Shown here piece after piece: positions 5,377 through 12,398 of a DNA stretch of 24,164 bases; positions within the stretch are counted from its first letter, which is position 1; each line of letters begins with the position of its first letter. Position numbers and translations under genes: made by a program. Under the pieces are notes generated by a model, which saw only the letters and a list, made by a program, of their open reading frames with translations, was not told where the DNA came from and did no database searches. The stretch comes from JALSRD01 sp964476595 (GTDB taxonomy: Bacteria; Desulfobacterota; Desulfobacteria; Desulfobacterales; JALSRD01), in contig CAYZCL010000097.1 in NCBI GenBank assembly GCA_964476595.1, forward strand, positions 1 through 24,164, given 5' to 3'.

Positions 5377-5706
5377 CTACCCCATGCCCCTTCTCCTGCG
5401 GCGCCGCCCGGAACCGTGTCCCCGGAAGCGGTAGTCGCCCCCCCCGACGGCGATCACCTTGCCGGTCACCAGCGCCTGGGCGACGGTGCGGCGGGCCTGG
5501 GACAGGATGCGCCCATAGGTCTGCCGCGAAACCTGCATCAGCCCGGCAGCCGTCTCCTGGTCCAGCCCCTCGAAATCGCTGAGGCGGATGGCCTCCATTT
5601 CCTCGACGCTCAACCGCACCTCGCCATTGGGCGCACCCTGCAGCGGTCCGAAACGTGTCAGGAAGGGATACCGGGAAACGAGACGAGGCTTTTTGGGCCT
5701 GGGCAC
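5377..5706 (-). CDS. DUF134 (UPF0251) DNA-binding protein
   Basis: This 109-aa protein starts at GTG 5706, after AGGAGG eleven bases upstream. The N-terminus P-R-P-K-K-P-R and the central V-E-E-M-E-A-I-R-L-S-D-F-E-G-L segment, followed by a helix-turn-helix (E-T-A-A-G-L-M-Q-V-S-R-Q-T), are characteristic of UPF0251 proteins, which resemble sigma-factor region 4. It probably binds DNA, but target genes are unknown; the family is often found near Fe-S or NifX-like genes, which are absent here. The C-terminus ends in an unusual arginine-rich tail (six consecutive Arg). Codons upstream of 5706 are not conserved in the family, so the longer frame is rejected. It overlaps or abuts the GIY-YIG gene. 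Confidence 0.88.
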   Translation of the reverse strand: MPRPKKPRLVSRYPFLTRFGPLQGAPNGEVRLSVEEMEAIRLSDFEGLDQETAAGLMQVSRQTYGRILSQARRTVAQALVTGKVIAVGGGDYRFRGHGSGRRRRRRGMG

Positions 5707-5740
5707 GGTCTGGAGAGCCTCCTTTTTGATCGTTTTACCA

Positions 5741-5769
5741 AAATTAGCACCGTATCGGCGAACCGTCAA
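5741..5769 (-). promoter_or_regulatory. Predicted sigma70-type promoter of the DUF134 gene
   Basis: On the minus strand TTGACG (5764-5769) and TAATTT (5741-5746) are separated by 17 bases. They lie about 35 bases upstream of the GTG start. The rest of the 300-base gap 5707-6006 holds no gene or clear terminator that I can support. Confidence 0.4.
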
Positions 5770-6006
5770 GGCTGCGGCCCGAAAGCGGCAGGGCAATTCA
5801 AACCATTTGCTCTGTTGGTTGCGGGCGCCCCTCCGTTATTCGGACCTATCTGCCTACCCCGGCTTTAAAGATGCCTTACGAAAAACGAAGCGGGCCGTTG
5901 TGTTTCGCAGAAGACTGCGCGCCCGGCAACGGATAACCGACTATGGACAACGGTCGGCGGATTCGCGGCAGCCCCCCAACGGCCGCCGTGCCGCAGCCCG
6001 GCAACT

Positions 6007-7323
6007 TCACGGATTTGCGCTTTTTGGCCCTTCCTCGAGGCCTTTCTCCACCGTCGCCCGGGCCGACTCCAGAACCTTGCCCGCGAAACGATGTTCCAAC
6101 GCCCGGTCCAGCATGGGCGGAGAGATGATCCGCTGGCGGGCCGCCATTGCCGCCACCGCCGCCAGTGCGCGGTCCGGCGGACGCACGCCCAGTGCCTTGA
6201 AGTCGATGGTGTGCACGCGGGCCGGGCTTTCGGGCAGGGTTACATCGGCAGCCGCCAGCACCAGGGTGTCCCCGTCGAAGTGCGCGAAAGCCTCCCGGCG
6301 GCGGTCCACACCCTCCTGGGCCAGAGCCAGCACCACGTCCGGCGTCTCGATGCCGGTGTAGCCGATCTCTTTGTCCGCCACGATGATTTCGCTGATGGAC
6401 GGGCCGCGCAACACGGTGATGTTGTACTCGTTCTTTTGGGTGACGCGCAGGCCGGCGGTCATGGCCGCCAGGCCGACGATTTCACCGGCCGTGATGATGC
6501 GCTGGCCGGCGCTGCCCAGGATGATCAGTTCGCGGCGCCGTCCGGAAAGCGGTGCGAATTCGGGGGTGATTTCCACGGGCGGGCGGGCCGCCGGCAGGGA
6601 GGCCTGCTGCTGCGCGTAGTTCCGGCTGTACTCGGGGCGCTGGTTTTCCGCGATGGGTCCCCGGCCGTCGGGCAGGTCGGCCAAATTTTCCTCGATCATC
6701 TTGGGCGTCAGGCGATTCTTGCGGGTGTAACGGCCCGGGCAGATGCCCCAGATGTCCAGCACGGAAAAACCGTCGAAGGCGATGGCCGCGCGGATGTTTT
6801 CAGCCAGGTCCCTGGACAGGCCCGAGCAGCGCGCCGCATAGGGCGCCCCGGCGGCGTCCACCAGTCGGCAGACGTCCATGGGCTTTTCCAGCCGGTTGAG
6901 AAAGGACGAGCCGGCCTGGGCCTCCGGTGGCGTGGTGGCCGAACACTGCCCCCCGGTCATGCCGAAGTTGAAGTTGTTGAGCACCAGCAGGGTCAGGTCC
7001 AGGTTGCGCCGGCAGGCGGCCAGCAGGTGCGCGCCGCCGATGCCCAGGCCGCCGTCTCCCATGGTCACCACCACGGTCAGCTCCGGCCGCGCCATCTTGA
7101 GTCCGGTGGCGTAGGTCAGAGCGCGGCCGTGCAGGCCGTGCATGGCGTGGGTATTGAAGAAGGTGTCGAAAAGGCCCGAGCAGCCGATGTCGCTGACGAT
7201 GGCGATGCGGTTGGCGGGCAGCTCCAGCAGGGCGAAGGCCTTGTCCAGGCCGTGCACCACGCGCTCGTGGGTGCAACCGGGGCAGAACACCGGCGGCCGG
7301 CCGTTGTTGATCAGGCTATCCAT
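6007..7323 (-). CDS. 2-oxoacid:ferredoxin oxidoreductase, fused beta-gamma subunit
   Basis: This 438-aa protein joins two subunits of a CoA-dependent 2-oxoacid oxidoreductase, which decarboxylates a 2-oxoacid to acyl-CoA and reduces ferredoxin. Residues 1 to about 260 are the thiamine-diphosphate beta subunit: C14-P-G-C17, C48 and C195 are placed as 4Fe-4S ligands, G89-D-G-G92 binds TPP/Mg, and N-F-G-M-T-G-G-Q follows at 119-126. Residues about 265-415 are a gamma-type domain beginning I-I-L-G-S-A-G-Q. The best family match is the KorB/KorC (2-oxoglutarate-type) group, but substrate cannot be read from sequence. It overlaps the alpha gene by 8 bases. No ferredoxin-like delta subunit is present nearby. 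It is the last gene of the long leftward unit. Confidence 0.9.
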   Translation of the reverse strand: MDSLINNGRPPVFCPGCTHERVVHGLDKAFALLELPANRIAIVSDIGCSGLFDTFFNTHAMHGLHGRALTYATGLKMARPELTVVVTMGDGGLGIGGAHLLAACRRNLDLTLLVLNNFNFGMTGGQCSATTPPEAQAGSSFLNRLEKPMDVCRLVDAAGAPYAARCSGLSRDLAENIRAAIAFDGFSVLDIWGICPGRYTRKNRLTPKMIEENLADLPDGRGPIAENQRPEYSRNYAQQQASLPAARPPVEITPEFAPLSGRRRELIILGSAGQRIITAGEIVGLAAMTAGLRVTQKNEYNITVLRGPSISEIIVADKEIGYTGIETPDVVLALAQEGVDRRREAFAHFDGDTLVLAAADVTLPESPARVHTIDFKALGVRPPDRALAAVAAMAARQRIISPPMLDRALEHRFAGKVLESARATVEKGLEEGPKSANP

Positions 7324-8434
7324 GGCAGATCACCTCCTCGATGGTCTCGGGGTGGATCAGGCGGCCGTCCATCTGTCCGACGAAGTCGATGCGCGGCTCC
7401 CCCAGCACCCGCCGGATCTCCCGCACGTACTGGCCCAGGTTCATCTCGACGACCACGATGCGGCGGGCCGCGGCCGCCTTTTCCCGGATGAGGGCTACGG
7501 GCACCGGCCAGAGGGTCTTTAGGACCAGCAGGGCGGCCCCGGTGCCGGCGGCGCGGCAGCCCTCCACGGCGCTGCGGGCCGCCCGGGCGCTGACGCCGTA
7601 GGTGATCACCAGGGTGTCGGCGTCCGGCGGGCCGAAAAATTCCCAGTAACTGAAGGTGTCCACGGCCGAACGCAGCTTGCGCTCCAGGCGCTGCTGGCCG
7701 GAGGCGATCCGGGCGGGATCCGTGGTGATGTAGCCGTCGGGCCCGTGGGTCGACGAGGTCTGGCGCACCACGATGTCGTCTCCAATGGGCAGAAAGTCGG
7801 GCACGTCGTGATCGTCGGCGGCGAAGGGCAGGTAGGGCGGCGGTCCGGCAAACCGGCGCCGCTCCCTGATTTCCGGCCGCGGCAGGGTCTGCAGGTCCAC
7901 GCTTTCGCGGGTCATGCCGATTTCCTTGTTGGAAGCCACGAACACCGGGCAGCGGTAGGTCTCGGCGAGGTTGAAGGCCGCCATGGTGAGCACGAAGCAG
8001 TCGGCCGTGTTCACCGGCGCCAGCACGATGACAGGCAGCCCGCCGGAGTTTCCCCAGCGCAGGAACTGGATGTCGCCGTCGGCGCCGCGGGTGGCCGAGC
8101 CGGTGGAGGGGCCCAGGCGCTGGACGTCCACGATGACGACGGGGATCTCGCTGCCGATGGCGAAGGAGATCTGCTCGCTGTAGAGGCTGATGCCGGGGCC
8201 CGAGGTGGCCGTCATGGCCTTGAGGCCGGCCATGGAGGCCCCCAGGCAGAAGCCGAGGGAGGCGATTTCGTCTTCTCCCTGCAGGCAGATGCCCCCGGCG
8301 GGCGGCAGCAGGCTCAGCATGGACTGGAAGATGGTGGTGGCCGGCGTGATGGGGTAGCCGGCGAAAAAGCGGCAGCCGGCCGCCAGCGCCCCACGGGCGA
8401 TGGCCTCGTTGCCCTCCATGAAACTCGCGGTCAT
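7316..8434 (-). CDS. 2-oxoacid:ferredoxin oxidoreductase, alpha subunit
   Basis: This 372-aa protein is the alpha partner of the fused beta-gamma subunit encoded just downstream. It shows the pyrimidine-binding domain signature F-F-A-G-Y-P-I-T-P-A-T near residue 25, then E-D-E-I-A-S and T-A-T-S-G-P-G-I-S-L, and the L-G-P-S-T-G segment typical of KorA-type subunits. The second half carries the domain II region ending in N-L-G-Q-Y. The ATG at 8434 follows AAGGAGA, which overlaps the stop of the FAD oxidoreductase gene, so translation is probably coupled. Together the three genes could oxidise an amino or hydroxy acid to a 2-oxoacid and then to acyl-CoA; this coupling is inference. Confidence 0.92.
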   Translation of the reverse strand: MTASFMEGNEAIARGALAAGCRFFAGYPITPATTIFQSMLSLLPPAGGICLQGEDEIASLGFCLGASMAGLKAMTATSGPGISLYSEQISFAIGSEIPVVIVDVQRLGPSTGSATRGADGDIQFLRWGNSGGLPVIVLAPVNTADCFVLTMAAFNLAETYRCPVFVASNKEIGMTRESVDLQTLPRPEIRERRRFAGPPPYLPFAADDHDVPDFLPIGDDIVVRQTSSTHGPDGYITTDPARIASGQQRLERKLRSAVDTFSYWEFFGPPDADTLVITYGVSARAARSAVEGCRAAGTGAALLVLKTLWPVPVALIREKAAAARRIVVVEMNLGQYVREIRRVLGEPRIDFVGQMDGRLIHPETIEEVICHG

Positions 8435-8446
8435 TTCCGGTTCTCC

Positions 8447-9622
8447 TTAGACGATGCCCACCTCTTGGATGGGGCGGTTTTCCAGGATGCGCCGGGGACT
8501 GAAGATGGACAGGTCCAGCACCGGCGGTTTCCCCAGGATCAGTTCGGAGATGTAGCGGCCCACGGCCGGGGCCTGCTGCAGCCCGTGGCCCGAGAAGCCG
8601 TTGGCCAGGTAAAAACCCTCCAGTTCGGGCCACGGCCCCAGGATGGCGTTCTTGTCCAGGGTGTTGACGGCGTAGAGCCCGGCCCAGCCGCGCACCAATT
8701 TGAGGCGCTCGAAGTCCGGCACGAAGGCGGCCAGCTCCGGCCACAGGACATCGAAAAAGCGCCGCTGGTCGTAACTGAAGCTATACCCCTGCGGGTCTTC
8801 TGCCATGGATTTGCCCACCAGGATCAACCCGCCGGTCTCGGTGCGAAAGTAGAGCCCCGAGGGCAGGATGGTCAGCGGCAGGGGCCCTTCGGGCTTGACG
8901 GCCGTGTCCACCACGAACACTTGACGCTTGATCGGCACCACCGGTATTTTCACGCCCGCCGTGGCGGCCAGGTCCGCGGCCCAGGCGCCGGCGCAGTTGA
9001 CCACGCAGCCGGCGGACAGTCGGGAGCCCGAGGCCAGGCGCAGGCCCGTGACCCGGCCGTTGCGGTGCGCCACGGAGGTGACTTCGTCCTTCAAAAACCC
9101 GGCCCCCAGGGCGCGGGCCCTGGCGCGGTATCCCATCAGCACGGCCTGGGCGTCGAAGTGGCCGTCGCCGGGACCGAAGGTGGCGCCCACGATACCCTCC
9201 GGCCGATAGAGGGGGTAGCGCTGCTTTACGGTTTCCGGGTCCCACCAGTGGACATCGCAGCCCAGGCGGTGCTGGAGTTCCAGCGCCTTGCGGAAAACCT
9301 CGCGGCCGGCCGCGTCCACCAGGAAGAGGTTGCCCTCGGGGCGGAACATCACCCGGGGGCCCTCGCCGTCCACGGCCATGTCCTCTTCGAAGGTCTCGAA
9401 CACCGAGAGCGTGTATTGTGAGATCTCGATGTTTTCGCGCAGGCTGAACTGAACGCGCACGTTGGCCAGCGACAGGGAGCTGGAGGCCTGCAGGTAAGCC
9501 GGGTCGCGTTCCACCACGGCGACTTTGAGCGTCTCGTCGGCCGCCATGAGGTGGTAGGCCACCGAGGCCCCCATCACGCCGCCGCCGACAACCGCCACAT
9601 CGACATTTCGGTCATCTGCCAT
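8447..9622 (-). CDS. FAD-dependent oxidoreductase (DAO family)
   Basis: This 391-aa protein starts with a Rossmann dinucleotide motif (V-A-V-V-G-G-G-V-M-G at about 9-18) and has the overall layout of the D-amino-acid oxidase/sarcosine dehydrogenase family: V-V-N-C-A-G-A-W mid-protein and a C-terminal N-G-F-S-G-H-G-L-Q-Q-A-P-A-V-G FAD-contacting segment. It probably oxidises a C-N bond of an amino acid or N-methyl amine, or a 2-hydroxy acid. The substrate is unknown. The ATG at 9622 follows AAGGGAG. It sits directly upstream of the 2-oxoacid oxidoreductase genes and 19 bases after the YkgJ-like gene. There is no signal peptide, so it is probably cytosolic or peripherally membrane-bound. Confidence 0.88.
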   Translation of the reverse strand: MADDRNVDVAVVGGGVMGASVAYHLMAADETLKVAVVERDPAYLQASSSLSLANVRVQFSLRENIEISQYTLSVFETFEEDMAVDGEGPRVMFRPEGNLFLVDAAGREVFRKALELQHRLGCDVHWWDPETVKQRYPLYRPEGIVGATFGPGDGHFDAQAVLMGYRARARALGAGFLKDEVTSVAHRNGRVTGLRLASGSRLSAGCVVNCAGAWAADLAATAGVKIPVVPIKRQVFVVDTAVKPEGPLPLTILPSGLYFRTETGGLILVGKSMAEDPQGYSFSYDQRRFFDVLWPELAAFVPDFERLKLVRGWAGLYAVNTLDKNAILGPWPELEGFYLANGFSGHGLQQAPAVGRYISELILGKPPVLDLSIFSPRRILENRPIQEVGIV

Positions 9623-9641
9623 GAATTCACTCCCTTGCAGG

Positions 9642-10382
9642 TTACTGTTTTTCAGTCTTGTCCCGCCCCGAAGGATTCCCCGGGATCAGGATCCGCCGCA
9701 GCCGCTCCAGCCAGGGCGCCATGGCCGCACGGTGCTCGGGAGGCACCATCAGGACCGTCAGGGGGCTGTTGGCCGCCAGGCCCGGCGGGAGAGCGGCGCC
9801 TGCCGGCGGAACCCGGTCCGGAAAACGCTCGCGCCGGCTGAGAAGGGTCGTGAGGCTGCCGGAAACCCCACCGGCATCCAGGTGCTCGATGCACTGCAAA
9901 AAGACGGTGTTCAGAGACAGGGTGAATTCATCCATGCTGGCGTAACCGTTTGCGCCGCAGTCCTGCGTAGACACCAGGCATCGGCAGGCGAAGGGCCGGG
10001 CGGCGTACACCGGGCAGATATTGCGGGTCAGCAGGGCGCAGCGGCCCGACGGCGGTTCAACCCGTTCTTCGGGGACCGTGCGGCCTTCGGCGCACAGGCG
10101 GGCCAGCGCGTTGGTGGTCAGCGGCGTGCATGGGGCGGCGGTGTCGGCCCGGGCGGCCGCCCGAGCCTGCAGGGCGTCCCGCTGCGCCTGCGGAACCGCG
10201 GCGAGCAGATAGCGGGCCTCGAGGCTGGTGAGGGTCACACCGGTCGTGCAGCAGTGGGCGCAGCCCCGCCGGCAGAACAGCGTCAACCCGGCGACGAAAC
10301 GGTCGTAGAGCGCGTAGACGGCTTCCAGGGCGGTCAGCCGGGCGGCGGTGCCGGGGGGCGGGTCGGCTCGAAAGCGGTTCAT
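9642..10382 (-). CDS. YkgJ-type cysteine cluster protein
   Basis: This 246-aa protein carries C37-x3-C41-x2-C44-C45 near the N-terminus and a second set around C-A-L-L-x4-C-P-V-Y-x3-P-F-A-C-R-C. These are the hallmarks of the YkgJ/UPF0153 family, proposed to bind zinc or iron, or a cluster. The exact function is not established. A long Ala/Gly/Pro-rich stretch follows at about 165-215. The gene overlaps mlaA by four bases (ATGA type) and is followed closely by the FAD oxidoreductase gene, tying the Mla block to the oxidoreductase block. There is no secretion signal. Confidence 0.85.
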   Translation of the reverse strand: MNRFRADPPPGTAARLTALEAVYALYDRFVAGLTLFCRRGCAHCCTTGVTLTSLEARYLLAAVPQAQRDALQARAAARADTAAPCTPLTTNALARLCAEGRTVPEERVEPPSGRCALLTRNICPVYAARPFACRCLVSTQDCGANGYASMDEFTLSLNTVFLQCIEHLDAGGVSGSLTTLLSRRERFPDRVPPAGAALPPGLAANSPLTVLMVPPEHRAAMAPWLERLRRILIPGNPSGRDKTEKQ

Positions 10383-11311
10383 TCGCTGACCTGTTTGCGG
10401 CGGTACTGCAGGTAGCCGTTGCGCAGCGCTTCGTACGGATCAATGGCGGCTTCCTTGATGGCTTCGTAGTCGCCGATGCGGAACGAGGTCAGGTTGATCA
10501 TGTCCAGCGCGCGCGTCCCAATGCCGATGGTGGCCGTGTTGAAATAGGTCACCGGGTCGATGAAGATGTCGCCGACCATGCCGATCGTGTCGCGCAGCGA
10601 GGACGGGCCCAGCAGGGGCCAGACGATGTAAAACCCCTCACCGATGCCGTAGTGTCCAAAAGTCTGGCCCAGGTCCTCGGGGGAGGTTTGCAGATCCGGA
10701 TACAGGGGTGTCAGGTCGTTGAGCCCGCCGCAGCCCACGGTGGAGTTGATAAAGAAGCGGGTCAGTTCCCGGGCCGCGGAGGTGAACTTGCCCTGCAGCA
10801 GGCAGTTGGCAAAACGGATGGGGGCCGCGATGTTGTAGAAGAAATTCTTGACGCACAGACGGAACTGTTCCGGAGCCACCCTGCGGTAGGCCAGGGCCAC
10901 CGGCTTGAGCACCCAGAAATAGGCGCGGTCGTTGAAGACGTACATCGCCCGGTTGAAGGGCGCCAGCGGGTCGGGGATGTCGACGGCCGGCTCGGTGTCG
11001 TCGTCTTCGTCCAGAAAATCCTCGTCGTCCATGGCGGCCTCGTCGGAATACTCGAAATCGTCAGTGGACTGCTGCGAGGCGCCGGACACGGCCTTCCCGC
11101 CGGCGGTATCGGCCGGTGCGGCCGACGAGGAGGACACCCGAACCACCTGCGCAGGCGGTGCCGCCGGTGCGCTGTTTTCCGACGCCGGCATGTCGGCCGG
11201 TCCCCCGGCGACGCGTTTGTGGGCGCAGCCCGTCACCGCCATCAGGACCACCAGCAGGGCCGCCAGGCTTCTGAGCCGGGCGAGGAAATGGCGATCGTCT
11301 CTGTTATTCAT
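10379..11311 (-). CDS. mlaA: MlaA (VacJ) outer-membrane lipoprotein
   Basis: This 310-aa protein has a lipoprotein signal peptide with lipobox V-T-G-C29. An unusually long linker of about 80 residues, very acidic near its end (D-D-E-D-F-L-D-E-D-D-D), precedes the MlaA domain, which begins at D-P-L-A-P-F-N-R-A-M and includes F-F-I-N-S-T-V-G-C-G-G-L and the E-D-L-G-Q-T-F motif. MlaA sits in the outer membrane and removes misplaced phospholipids from the outer leaflet, passing them to MlaC. It overlaps mlaC by 8 bases and the YkgJ-like gene by 4, in line with translational coupling. Compared with E. coli MlaA the extra length is mostly the linker. Confidence 0.94.
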   Translation of the reverse strand: MNNRDDRHFLARLRSLAALLVVLMAVTGCAHKRVAGGPADMPASENSAPAAPPAQVVRVSSSSAAPADTAGGKAVSGASQQSTDDFEYSDEAAMDDEDFLDEDDDTEPAVDIPDPLAPFNRAMYVFNDRAYFWVLKPVALAYRRVAPEQFRLCVKNFFYNIAAPIRFANCLLQGKFTSAARELTRFFINSTVGCGGLNDLTPLYPDLQTSPEDLGQTFGHYGIGEGFYIVWPLLGPSSLRDTIGMVGDIFIDPVTYFNTATIGIGTRALDMINLTSFRIGDYEAIKEAAIDPYEALRNGYLQYRRKQVSE

Positions 11312-11912
11312 TTTCCATGCGGTCGACTTTTTTCTGCAGCTGGGCCAGCAGTTCGGCGGGCTTCTTGTTGACCAGGAACCTGTTGAACTGGGAGCGGTAA
11401 TTCTTGACCAGGCTGATGCCCTCCACCATCACGTCGTAGACCTTCCAGGTGCCATTCTTGAGGTGCATGCGGTAGTCCACCGGAAAATTCCCGCTGGGAC
11501 GCACGACCTTGGTCATCACGACGGCCCTGGTGGCCGAGGTTTTTCTCTCGCCCAGCCAGACCACCTTGTAGTCCTCCTGGGTGCTCTGGATTTTCCGGGA
11601 ATAGGTCTTTTTGAGGATCTTGGCGAACAGCTCGGTAAATTTCTTGCGTTGCTCGGGGGTGAAGCGTCGCCAGTTGCGCCCCAGGGCACGCCGCGAAATC
11701 TCGATGCTGTCGAAGATGTCGCCCGTGTACTCGAAGAGCTTCTCGCGCTGGATCTTGCGCTTCTCGGGGGTGTTGTACTGCGGGTCCTTGAGCAGAACGA
11801 GAACCTTGTTGACCGGGATCTTCAGCGTCTCCATGGGACCCAGTGCGTTGGCGGTGGCCGGTGCGGTGACCACCAGCAGCATGCCCAGGCAGAAGGTGAC
11901 GATGGTTTTCAT
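11304..11912 (-). CDS. mlaC: MlaC periplasmic phospholipid carrier
   Basis: This 202-aa protein has a Sec signal peptide at about 1-23 (cleavage probably after A-N-A), then the Ttg2D/MlaC fold: helices with E-I-S-R-R-A-L-G-R-N-W and an F-T-E-L-F-A-K-I-L segment, and the strand G-T-W-K-V-Y-D-V-M-V-E-G-I-S-L-V-K-N-Y-R that is typical of the family. It ferries phospholipids across the periplasm between MlaA and the inner-membrane MlaFED complex. An AGAGAGGG ribosome site lies in the 36-base gap after mlaD. It overlaps mlaA. Confidence 0.93.
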   Translation of the reverse strand: MKTIVTFCLGMLLVVTAPATANALGPMETLKIPVNKVLVLLKDPQYNTPEKRKIQREKLFEYTGDIFDSIEISRRALGRNWRRFTPEQRKKFTELFAKILKKTYSRKIQSTQEDYKVVWLGERKTSATRAVVMTKVVRPSGNFPVDYRMHLKNGTWKVYDVMVEGISLVKNYRSQFNRFLVNKKPAELLAQLQKKVDRMENE

Positions 11913-11948
11913 GGGTTGATTTCCCTCTCTTTTCGGTGCCGGAACGGC

Positions 11949-12398
11949 CTACTTGATGTCGCCGAAAACGTACTTGCTGATCAGTTCCTCCAGGTCGATG
12001 GCCGATTCGGTTTCCGTGATCATGCCGCCCGGCTTGAGAACTTCATCGGATCCCCCCGGGGAGATCTTGATATATTTATCGCCGATCAGGCCGGCCGTTT
12101 TCACCGAGGCGATGGTGTCGTCGGTGAGTTCGATGTCCTTGCGGATCTTCAGGTCCACCAGGGCCACCATCTGCTTCACGTCCAGGTCGATGGCGTCCAC
12201 CTGCCCCACTTGGACCCCCGCGATTTCCACCTGGGCGCCGGACTTGAGCCCGGAGACCGACTCGAATCGGGCCCGCAGGTGATAGTAGTTTCCTCCGAGC
12301 AGCTCCATCTTGCCCAGCCGGATGGTCAGGTAGCCGACGCACAGAATGCCGATCAATACGAAAATGCCGACAACCATTTCCGCAGACGATTTCTTCAT
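11949..12398 (-). CDS. mlaD: MlaD, MCE-domain protein
   Basis: This 149-aa protein has one N-terminal membrane helix (about 8-26) followed by a single MCE domain (about 38-115) with G-A-Q-V-E-I-A-G-V-Q-V-G and a D-K-Y-I-K-I-S-P-G-G strand. It should form the periplasmic hexameric ring of the MlaFED transporter. The length is typical for MlaD. The start overlaps the end of mlaF by four bases. Confidence 0.95.
   Translation of the reverse strand: MKKSSAEMVVGIFVLIGILCVGYLTIRLGKMELLGGNYYHLRARFESVSGLKSGAQVEIAGVQVGQVDAIDLDVKQMVALVDLKIRKDIELTDDTIASVKTAGLIGDKYIKISPGGSDEVLKPGGMITETESAIDLEELISKYVFGDIK

Noticed and set aside
7745..9421. 558-aa plus-strand open frame opposite the FAD oxidoreductase and alpha subunit
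   Set aside because: Antisense shadow with His/Gly/Ala-rich composition and no domain; both opposite genes are clear.
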